Source: Kofleriaceae bacterium
GTDB lineage: Bacteria; Myxococcota_A; Polyangia; Haliangiales; Haliangiaceae
Direction of reading: 5' to 3'
Length of the DNA: 64,000 nt
Assembly: GCA_018058095.1 (NCBI GenBank)
Contig: JAGPCO010000014.1
Coordinates: 1 to 64,000 of the forward strand
Shown here: positions 42,758 to 53,009 of the stretch, piece after piece
Position numbering within the stretch: the stretch's first letter is position 1
How the letters are laid out: each line of letters begins with the position of its first letter
Notes under the pieces: generated by a model
What the model saw: only the letters and a program-made list of their open reading frames with translations
Told to the model about the DNA's origin: nothing
Databases searched by the model: none
Position numbers and translations under genes: made by a program

Positions 42758-43138
42758 TCAGCGTCGGCCGAGGTAGACCTGGCCGCGGATCTGCTCGAGG
42801 GTGACCTGGCCGATGCCGTCGATGGTCAGCAGCTGCTCGAGCCGCTCGAACCGGCCACCGCGTGCATTCCGCGCCGCCAGGATGCTGCGGGCCCGGACCG
42901 CGCCGATGCCCGGCAGGGCCTCGAGCTCGGGCAGGCTGGCGCGGTTGAGGTCGAGGCGCCGGCGCGGGCTGGGCCGGCCCGACCACGGCGCGCCGTCGTC
43001 ACGCTCGGCGGTCGGCCCTGCGTGCGGGGCGGCGGACGGCTCGGACCGACCACACGCGCCGGCGAGGACGAGCAGCAGGCCCAGCGCCGCCGGCGCCAGG
43101 ACCCGCACCACCGCCGCCGCTGCGCGCGGACCTCTCAC
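42758..43138 (-). CDS. ComEA-type helix-hairpin-helix protein, membrane/lipid-anchored
   Basis: 126 residues. N-terminal hydrophobic segment VLAPAALGLLLVLAGACG (possible lipobox AGAC), a short linker, and a (HhH)2-like domain: LDLNRASLPELEALPGIGAVRARSILAAR and FERLEQLLTIDGIGQVTLEQI. ComEA-family proteins bind dsDNA during uptake; small ComEA-like proteins also occur in non-competent bacteria. Its ATG overlaps the stop of the upstream gene (43135-43138). Confidence 0.88.
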   Translation of the reverse strand: MRGPRAAAAVVRVLAPAALGLLLVLAGACGRSEPSAAPHAGPTAERDDGAPWSGRPSPRRRLDLNRASLPELEALPGIGAVRARSILAARNARGGRFERLEQLLTIDGIGQVTLEQIRGQVYLGRR

Positions 43139-43521
43139 GACCGCCCCGCCACCGCGGTCAGCGCCGCTCGCAACGCGCGGGCGGCGTCGGCGCGCGCGCG
43201 CGAACGCTGCTCGACCACCGCGAGATCGGCGGCGCTGGCGCCCATGCCGCGCCTTGCCCGGGCCGGCGCGCCGTCGTAGTGCGCGGCCAGCGCCTCGAGC
43301 GCGGCCGGCAACGCCGGGTCGCGCACGCCACGCCGGGCCGCCGTCAGCATCGTGCGCCAGCCGTCGACGTCGCGGCCGGTCCGCTTGCCGAAGCCGCGCC
43401 GGACCATGAGCCGCACCACCAGCGGCATCTGCGCGTACTCGCGATCGGTCGTGTCGATCGCGTCGTGGACGGCGGTGATCAGCGCGGCGAGGTCGGGCGC
43501 GGGGTCGGGCACCGGGATCAC
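43135..43521 (-). CDS. Hypothetical helical protein
   Basis: 128 residues from GTG 43521 (GTG 43512 also possible). Mostly alpha-helical and Arg/Ala-rich (ALITAVHDAIDTTDREYAQM, DAARALRAALTAVAGRS) with a central MVRRGFGKRTGRDVDGWRTML. No family recognised. The stop overlaps the comEA-like start by 4 bp, so it is translationally coupled to that gene; its 5' end is divergent from the ychJ-like gene with only a 36-bp gap. Confidence 0.65.
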   Translation of the reverse strand: MIPVPDPAPDLAALITAVHDAIDTTDREYAQMPLVVRLMVRRGFGKRTGRDVDGWRTMLTAARRGVRDPALPAALEALAAHYDGAPARARRGMGASAADLAVVEQRSRARADAARALRAALTAVAGRS

Positions 43522-43557
43522 GTAGCAGAGAACGGCGCGCCTTGGTACACCGACGCG

Positions 43558-44070
43558 GTGACGACCGAGCCCACGCCCGCCCCGCCGGAGTCCGCCGCGA
43601 CGTGCCCGTGCGGCACCGGCCAGCCCGAGCCCTCCTGCTGCGGCCCGTACCTGGCCGGCGCGCGCGCGCCGACGGCGCCGGCGCTCATGCGATCGCGCTA
43701 CGCCGCCTACGTGCGCGGCGCCATCGACTACCTGGTGGCGACCCACCACGAGGCGACCCGGGCCCAGCTCGACGTCCCGGCCATGACCCGCTGGTCGCAC
43801 GACACCGTCTGGCAGGGGCTCGAGATCGTCGCCACCGAGCGCGGCGGCGCCGACGACGACAGCGGCGTGGTCGAGTTCATCGCCCGCGGCGTCACCCGCG
43901 GCACCCCGTTCGCGCAGCGCGAGCGCTCGACCTTCCGCAAGGTCGACGGCGCCTGGTTCTACGAGGGCGGCAAGGCCCACGCCGAGCCGGCCCGGCGCGC
44001 CGCCGTGCCCGGCCGCAACGAGCCGTGCCCGTGCGGCAGCGGCAAGAAGTACAAGCGCTGCCACGGCTGA
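43558..44070 (+). CDS. YchJ-like protein with SEC-C zinc motif at both ends
   Basis: 170 residues from GTG 43558. N-terminal CPCGTGQPEPSCCGPYLAG and LMRSRYAAYVRGAIDYL match the YchJ/UPF0225 family; the C-terminus has a SEC-C zinc-binding motif, NEPCPCGSGKKYKRCHG. SEC-C motifs bind zinc and in SecA contact SecB and ribosomes. Family function is unknown. The central NTF2-like part (WSHDTVWQGLEIV, STFRKVDGAWFYEGGK) fits YchJ. Rightward, monocistronic-looking. Confidence 0.9.
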   Translation: MTTEPTPAPPESAATCPCGTGQPEPSCCGPYLAGARAPTAPALMRSRYAAYVRGAIDYLVATHHEATRAQLDVPAMTRWSHDTVWQGLEIVATERGGADDDSGVVEFIARGVTRGTPFAQRERSTFRKVDGAWFYEGGKAHAEPARRAAVPGRNEPCPCGSGKKYKRCHG

Positions 44071-44096
44071 GCCGGCAGGCCCTCGCTCGACCGGTG

Positions 44097-44816
44097 CTAC
44101 GGCCGCAGGCCGTCGCGCACGACCCGCACCGACCAGAAGGCGAGGTTGCCCTCGCGGTCCTCGATGATCGCCGAGCCGAAGGCCCAGACCAGCAGCTCGC
44201 CGCTGTCGAGCCGGACCGCCTTGAGGCCGGCGTGGAGCAGCTCGCGCTTGCGCGCCTCGGTCGGCTCGCGTCCATCGGCGTACTCGTCGGCGATCGCGCG
44301 GGCGCCGACGCAGTACTCGTCGGTGACCCGGTGATCACGGCACCAGTCACGCACGTCCTCTCCGGCCATCACGTCCTGGCCGGCCGCGTCGAGCAAGAGG
44401 TAGCGGACCTCGTCGACCCGAGCGCCCTGGCGGTAACTCCAGACCCAGTAGCCCAGGCCGGCGCCGTCGACGCGGAACGTCGTGGTGGTCTCGCCGGCGC
44501 CGTCGACGTCGCCCTCGGTGCTGGAGGACAACGTGACGGCATCGCCCGGGACATCGAGCGAGCGGAGGATCTCCCAGCCAGGGTCGGTCGCGGAGTTCTT
44601 GGTCAGGCGACCAACCTCGATCAGCTTGGAGGCCGAATGCGTGGTGATGAAGCTGGCCAGGCGCGAGTCCTCGTCGGCCTTTCCGCCGCCGGGACCGACG
44701 CCGGCCGGATCGCCCTCCTCGGCGACGCAGCCAGGGCCGGTGGTGGTGAGTGCAGACAACCCACAGATCAGGGCGGCCAGCCGCAGGGTCGAGCAGGTGG
44801 TGTGAGTGAAGGTCAT
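44097..44816 (-). CDS. Lipoprotein with GGGKADE linker, unknown function
   Basis: 239 residues; signal [20 protein letters not shown] with lipobox GPGC, then VAEEGDPAG...GGGKADED, the linker type shared with lipoproteins starting at 2450 and 24712. The mature domain has a mixed alpha/beta look with a WC...YC pair ([16 protein letters not shown]) that may form a disulfide, and the tail [20 protein letters not shown]. No catalytic motif recognised. Confidence 0.8.
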   Translation of the reverse strand: MTFTHTTCSTLRLAALICGLSALTTTGPGCVAEEGDPAGVGPGGGKADEDSRLASFITTHSASKLIEVGRLTKNSATDPGWEILRSLDVPGDAVTLSSSTEGDVDGAGETTTTFRVDGAGLGYWVWSYRQGARVDEVRYLLLDAAGQDVMAGEDVRDWCRDHRVTDEYCVGARAIADEYADGREPTEARKRELLHAGLKAVRLDSGELLVWAFGSAIIEDREGNLAFWSVRVVRDGLRP

Positions 44817-45096
44817 CGCGAGCTCCTGGGTCAGGGTGGAGCGCGGGCCTGGTGCAACGGCCGCGCCACGGGTGCAGGCCGGTCAGCGTGGTCCTGGCGG
44901 ACCTCGACGCTGGTCACGCGACCCCACGGCAGATCGAGCTGCCAGGCGTGGCCAGACCAGCCTCGCTCGAGCACACCCCGACCGCCAAGAACATGGCGCT
45001 TCAACGCACGACGACCGCGCCTGCCCCGACACCTCGACCGCGCGAGGCGTCACGACGGTGGCGTCCGATGCACCTCGCCGCGCGGCGCGGCTCGCC
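44817..45096. other. Intergenic region, no clear gene
   Basis: 280 bp between the uvrB stop and the lipoprotein start. A 26-codon leftward frame (ATG 44994) with an upstream GTGCGTTGAAGC exists but is too short to support. Nothing else was recognised. Confidence 0.4.
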
Positions 45097-47235
<2,139 letters not shown>

Positions 47236-47358
47236 GCCGGCACTGTAGCAACCGCGGGCCACGGCGCCGGTGCAGCGCCGCCACTCCCGCGCGGCGGCGG
47301 TCGCCCCGGGATCTCGCCCCCCACCTCGAGCCGCGGCGCTGGAGTACGCTGCGCGGGC

Positions 47359-47673
47359 ATGGCGCTGCGAACCCGCATCTGTCGGCTCGACGAGGTCGTC
47401 GATGGCGCGCTGCGCGGGTTCCGGGTGCGCGGCGTGACCTGGCCGGTGCTGGTCACCCGCGTCGACGGCGAGGTCATCGCCAGCGCCGGCGTGTGCCCGC
47501 ACGAGGACGTCGCCCTCGAGGACGGCGAGCTCGACGGCTGCGTGCTCACCTGCCCCGGCCACGCCTACCAGTTCGACCTCCGCACCGGCGCCTGCACCCA
47601 CGACGCCGGCCTGCGCCTGCGCCGCTACCGCGTCACGATCGTCGACGACGAGGTGTGGGCCGATCTGCTGTGA
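47359..47673 (+). CDS. Rieske [2Fe-2S] ferredoxin-like protein
   Basis: 104 residues, a single Rieske domain with both cluster motifs: [11 protein letters not shown] (C-x-H) and CPGHAYQFD (C-x2-H). Small soluble Rieske ferredoxins supply electrons to oxygenases or act in other redox chains. No oxygenase is adjacent, so the partner is unknown. ATG 47359, divergent from uvrB, convergent with the dehydrogenase gene. Confidence 0.93.
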   Translation: MALRTRICRLDEVVDGALRGFRVRGVTWPVLVTRVDGEVIASAGVCPHEDVALEDGELDGCVLTCPGHAYQFDLRTGACTHDAGLRLRRYRVTIVDDEVWADLL

Positions 47674-47689
47674 CGAGGGCGCCGAGGGG

Positions 47690-48790
<1,101 letters not shown>

Positions 48791-48935
48791 CGTGGCGCGA
48801 ACGCTAGCGCACGGCGCGCGCGCCGCGCACGCCGCCCCGCCGCGAAAATTCTGCCGCCGCGACGATCACAACGCAGCGCGTCGCAACGCCCCGGTGTGCA
48901 GCGTTCGTTCGATCCGGGCGCTTGCCCGGGGCTGC

Positions 48936-49346
48936 TCAGTCGGTGGCGCAGCCGCCGCCCGTACACGTCGCGGTGCAGGTGGCGCTGCCGAAACACATCT
49001 GGGTGCAGCCGCCGCCGGGGCAGCTCAGGGTGCAGGTGGCGCCGGTGTTGCACTGCTGGACGCAGCCCGTGCCCTGACACGAGAACGTGCAGGTGGCGCC
49101 CTCGTCGCACTGCTGGGTGCAGCCGCCGCCGGCGCAGGTCGAGTCGCAGTCGCCCGCGCACTGCACGCCACACCCCCCGGTCGGGCAGGTGAACGCGCAG
49201 TCCCCGCCGGCGTTGCACTGGCAGGCGGCGCCGACGCAATCATCGTCGCTACCACCGCAGCCGGCGCCGGCGCCGAAGGCCGCCAGCGTGAGCCCGAGCA
49301 CGGCGGCGAGCCGGGCCGCGATCCGAATCGGTTGGGAGGCACTCAT
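48936..49346 (-). CDS. Cys-rich repeat lipoprotein
   Basis: 136 residues; signal ARLAAVLGLTLAAFGAGAGC (lipobox GAGC) followed by a mature chain with more than 20 Cys. Repeating units of the form GGCTQQC, GATCTFSC, GTGCVQQC, GATCTLSC, GGGCTQMC give a near-regular Cys every 3-5 residues, a likely disulfide-rod or beta-solenoid-like structure. No catalytic features. Similar Cys-repeat lipoproteins occur in myxobacteria, but I know no function. Leftward, adjacent to the amidotransferase gene. Confidence 0.8.
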   Translation of the reverse strand: MSASQPIRIAARLAAVLGLTLAAFGAGAGCGGSDDDCVGAACQCNAGGDCAFTCPTGGCGVQCAGDCDSTCAGGGCTQQCDEGATCTFSCQGTGCVQQCNTGATCTLSCPGGGCTQMCFGSATCTATCTGGGCATD

Positions 49347-49355
49347 GGCCGCATC

Positions 49356-50114
49356 CTAACGCAGGTGGCGCACGGTCGGGACCCGCGCCGCGTCGCGCTC
49401 GACCAGCAGCAGCGTGCGGTCGGCCAGCTCGGTCCACGGCTCGTCGGTCAGGCGCTCGCTGGCGATCACCACCGCCTCGGTCCGGCGCGCCTCGGCGCTG
49501 CCGTGCCGGGTCAGCAGGTGCAGCGATCGGCCGAGCCGGTGCGCGTACAGGCGCTCGCCGCACGACAGCAAGAAGTTGATCGAGCCGACGCCGCCGGCGC
49601 CGGCGTGGTGGTCGTGCAGCTCGTGCAGCGTGGCCACCGCCACCTGCACGCCGCGCTCGACCTCGCCCTCCCGATCGATGCTGGTGGCCACGAACGCCAG
49701 CAGGCGCTCGCTGTCGGTGTCGCCGGTGACCTCGGCCACGCGCGCCGGGCTGGTCCGCGCCGTCAGCTCGGCGACGTCGCGCACGGTGCCGTTGTGCGCG
49801 AACACCACCTCGCCGCCGCCGACGACGCGGCGGAACGGGTGGGTGTTGGCGAGCGAGGTCGGCCCGACCGTCTTCTGCCGGACGTGGGCGATCAGCAGCT
49901 CGGCCGGGGCGTGGTCGACGACCCTGGCGTAGCGGCCACACGTCGCCGCGCACGCCGTGCTGCGCTCGACCTGCCAGCCGTCGCCGGTCCAGCGCGCCAT
50001 GCCCCACCCGTCCTGGTGCTCGCGCGACAGCTCGGCCAGGCTGCGTGGAGCGTCGCGCAGCAGCACGCGCGGCGACACCGGGCGCGCGGCGACCAGCCCG
50101 AGCATGCGGCACAT
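49356..50114 (-). CDS. Class II glutamine amidotransferase (YafJ/EgtC-like)
   Basis: 252 residues beginning MCRMLGLVAARP; Cys2 becomes the N-terminal nucleophile after Met removal. HQDGWGMARW, HVRQKTVGPTSLANTHPF and FAHNGTV are the conserved Ntn-amidotransferase motifs, followed by GDTDSERLLAF. Members of this single-domain group include EgtC (ergothioneine pathway) and uncharacterised YafJ-like proteins. No egt genes are seen near, so function is open. Confidence 0.9.
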   Translation of the reverse strand: MCRMLGLVAARPVSPRVLLRDAPRSLAELSREHQDGWGMARWTGDGWQVERSTACAATCGRYARVVDHAPAELLIAHVRQKTVGPTSLANTHPFRRVVGGGEVVFAHNGTVRDVAELTARTSPARVAEVTGDTDSERLLAFVATSIDREGEVERGVQVAVATLHELHDHHAGAGGVGSINFLLSCGERLYAHRLGRSLHLLTRHGSAEARRTEAVVIASERLTDEPWTELADRTLLLVERDAARVPTVRHLR

Positions 50115-50217
50115 CGGGCCATTGTAGGCGGCGCCGCGGCGGCGGCCAGCTTTTGGCCGCGCGGCCTGGCCCCCCCGCCGGCGCGGCCGCGCCGGCAGCG
50201 GTCCGCGGCGGCCTGGG

Positions 50218-52995
50218 TCACGGCACCAGCTCGACCGCCGCCGCCGGGTCGAGCAGGTAGCCGTGCGGGCCGCTGTGCAGCAGGTCGCGCAGGCCGAGCC
50301 GGCGCAGGGTCGACAGCGCGACGTGGACGCGGTTGATGGCGGCGTCGGCCCGCATGCGTTCGCCCGGCCAGCCGGCGGCGACCAGCTGGTCGAGCGACAG
50401 CGCCTCGCCCGGCGCGGCCACGCGTTGCTGGCCCAGCGCCAGCACGATCTGGCGCAGCGCGGCCCGGCGCCGCAGGTCGATCGGCGCGGCCAGGCCGGGG
50501 CCGTCGAGCGCGCCGGCCCCGCTGATGCGAACGACCGGGCCCCCGGCCGTGGTCGCGTCGGCGCGCGCCGACGGCGCGAGCAGCCGCTCGAACAGGTGCA
50601 CGTCGTCGCCGAGCAGCGCGGCGGTGGTGGCGCCGGTCGGCGCGGGCGCCACGCCGGCGACGGCGGCGCGGACCAGCGCCACCACCGCGCCCACGCCCGG
50701 CTCGCGCGCACACGCCGTGGCCGCGTCGGTCGCCTCGGCCAGCGCCGCGCCCGCGCCGTCGGCGTCGCCCAGGTGGTGGCGCGCCACCGCCACCAGCGCG
50801 TGCAGCAGGGCGAGGTACCGCGGCGCCCCGACCGCGCGGATCTCGACCAGCGCCTGGGCGGCGACGATCAGCGCCTGCGTCGCCTCGCCGCGCTCGAGGT
50901 AGGCCCCGGCCAGGTAGTACAGCGCGCTGCCCTCGCGGTGGCGCTGGCCGAGGTCGCGGAACTCGCGCGCGGCCTCGGCGTGCAGGGCGATGGCCTCGCC
51001 GAGCTGGCCCTGCGCCTGGACCAGGATGCCCAGGCCCGAGCGGGCGGCGCCGACGAGCAGCGGCGCGCCCAGCTCGGTCGCCAGCGCGAGCGACTCGCGG
51101 AACGCGGCGTCGGCCCCGGCCCAGGCGCGCCGGAACAGGGCGATGACCCCGGCCTCGTAGGCCATCGCCGCCAGCCCGTCGCGGCGACGGCCGAGGGCGA
51201 ACAGGGTCTGGGCCCGGGTCAACGCGATCGCCGCCTCGGCCAGCGCACCCTCGCGCCGGTGGGCGTGGGCCAGCCGGGCCCACACCTCGGCCAGCGCCGC
51301 CTGATCGTCAGCGTCGGCGCCGGGGCCGCGCGCGTCGAGCAGCGCCAGCGCGCCGGCCAGCGCGGCCTGGGCGGTGTCGGTCTGCCCGGCGATCTCCGTC
51401 AGCTCGGCCTGGCGGGCCAGGGCCAGCGCCCGGGTCCGCGCCGGCGCGGCCAGGGTCGCCACCTGCGCGAAGGCGGCGCCGGCCGCGGCCAGCTCACCCA
51501 GCTCGCGCAGCGCCGTGCCGTGGCCGAGCAGCAGCTCGGCGTGCAGCGCGACGTGGTCGCCGTCGGTCGTGGTCGCCCCGGCGACGCCCGAGGCGGGCGC
51601 CAGCAGCGGCGCGAGCAGCTCGAGGCGGGCCCGGTGCTGGCCCCGGTGCGCCAGGTCGCGGTCGAGCGCCAGCGCCAGCGTCGCCGCCGCGGGCCACGGC
51701 CCCGCACCTGGCGCGGATGTCCGCAGCGCCGCGGTCAGCGTCCGCAGCGCCGCGCCGAGGTTGGCGCGGTCGGCGCCGATCGCCGCCAGCGCCGCCTCGG
51801 GGTCGCGCGCCCAGCGCGCGCGGGCGTCGGCGGCGCGGCGCGTGAAGTGGGCGGCGTGGGCCTGGGCCAGCGCGGCCAGCTCGCCGCGGGTGCTGGCCTC
51901 CTCGTGCGCGAGCTGGCGCACCGTCTCGAGCACCGTGAAGCGGCCGCGCCAGGCGCCGGCGTTGACCGCGCGCAGGACCAGCCCGCTGTCGCCGAGCTGG
52001 CTCATCGCCAGCACCGGGTCGAACCGCCCGCCGGCGACGGCGGCGATGGCGTCGACGTCGACGCCGCCGTGGAACACCGCCAGGGCCGAGAAGCCGCGCC
52101 GGCCCTCGTCGGGCAGCGCCGCCAGCGAGTCGTCCAGGGTGCGGCGGATCGAGGCGTGCCGGCCGCCGCCGCCCTGCGCCAGCAGCGCCAGCGGATCGTC
52201 GAGGCGGGCCAGGATCTGCGCCGGCGTGAGGACCAGGCCACGCGCCGCCGCCAGCTCGATCGCCAGCGGGACGCCGCCCAGGCGCCGCACGATCTCGGCC
52301 ACCTCGTCGAGCTGCGGGTCGCTCAGCGTCAACCCAGGGTGGCGCGCGCGCAGGCGGCGCATGAACAGCTGGCCGGCGTCGCTGGCGACGATCGCCGCCG
52401 GCGTGGCGCCCGGCGCCGGCACCGGCAGCGGCGCCAGCGGCCAGTGCTGGGCGGCGGCCACCGGCAGCGGCACGCGCGAGGTGGCGACCACGTGTAGCGC
52501 CGGCGCCGCGGCCAGCCACGCCGTCAGCGCGGCGCCAGCCTGGTCGACCACCTGCTCGAGGTTGTCGAACGCCAGCAGCAGGCGCGCGCGCCGGGCCAGG
52601 ACCCGCCCGAGCGCGGCGACCGCGTCGGTCCCGGCGTGGCCACGCACGCCGAGCGCGGCGGCGGTGGTGGCGGCCAGGTCGGCCGCGCTGGTCACCTCGG
52701 TCGCGTCGATCAGCCAGGCGCCGCCGCCACCGTGAGCGGCGAAGGCGTCGGCCTGGTCGGCCACCAGCTGGGTCAGGACCCGGGTCTTGCCGAGGCCACC
52801 CGGCCCGGTGATCACCACCAGGCGGGCGCCGTCGGCGAGCATGCGGCCGAGCTCGGCCCGCTCGTGGCCGCGCCCGACCAGCGGATCGACGCCGGCGGCG
52901 CTGCCGCCGCTCGCCGGGCTGGTGCTGGCGCCGCGCCCCGCGCTGGCGCGGGGGCTGCGCCGGCGGGTCGTGTCGCCCCGGGATCGTGGCGACAC
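50218..52995 (-). CDS. STAND/NB-ARC-type ATPase with TPR repeats and C-terminal winged-helix domain
   Basis: 925 residues. Disordered basic N-terminus, then LVGRGHERAELGRML and Walker A ITGPGGLGKTR (residues 62-72), Walker B-like LLLAFDNLEQV, RxxP-type sensor TSRVPLP and GGVPLAIELAAARG, as in AfsR/MalT-type STAND ATPases. A long TPR-like helical region (about 400-780) follows. The C-terminal 100 residues form an OmpR/SARP-like winged helix (RRAALRQIVLALGQQRV...GWPGERMRADAAINRVHVALSTLR...HGYLLDP). The usual AfsR order has the winged helix at the N-terminus, so the order is reversed. Probable transcription regulator with unknown signal. Confidence 0.88.
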   Translation of the reverse strand: MSPRSRGDTTRRRSPRASAGRGASTSPASGGSAAGVDPLVGRGHERAELGRMLADGARLVVITGPGGLGKTRVLTQLVADQADAFAAHGGGGAWLIDATEVTSAADLAATTAAALGVRGHAGTDAVAALGRVLARRARLLLAFDNLEQVVDQAGAALTAWLAAAPALHVVATSRVPLPVAAAQHWPLAPLPVPAPGATPAAIVASDAGQLFMRRLRARHPGLTLSDPQLDEVAEIVRRLGGVPLAIELAAARGLVLTPAQILARLDDPLALLAQGGGGRHASIRRTLDDSLAALPDEGRRGFSALAVFHGGVDVDAIAAVAGGRFDPVLAMSQLGDSGLVLRAVNAGAWRGRFTVLETVRQLAHEEASTRGELAALAQAHAAHFTRRAADARARWARDPEAALAAIGADRANLGAALRTLTAALRTSAPGAGPWPAAATLALALDRDLAHRGQHRARLELLAPLLAPASGVAGATTTDGDHVALHAELLLGHGTALRELGELAAAGAAFAQVATLAAPARTRALALARQAELTEIAGQTDTAQAALAGALALLDARGPGADADDQAALAEVWARLAHAHRREGALAEAAIALTRAQTLFALGRRRDGLAAMAYEAGVIALFRRAWAGADAAFRESLALATELGAPLLVGAARSGLGILVQAQGQLGEAIALHAEAAREFRDLGQRHREGSALYYLAGAYLERGEATQALIVAAQALVEIRAVGAPRYLALLHALVAVARHHLGDADGAGAALAEATDAATACAREPGVGAVVALVRAAVAGVAPAPTGATTAALLGDDVHLFERLLAPSARADATTAGGPVVRISGAGALDGPGLAAPIDLRRRAALRQIVLALGQQRVAAPGEALSLDQLVAAGWPGERMRADAAINRVHVALSTLRRLGLRDLLHSGPHGYLLDPAAAVELVP

Positions 52996-53009
52996 GACCG
53001 GGCCGCCTC

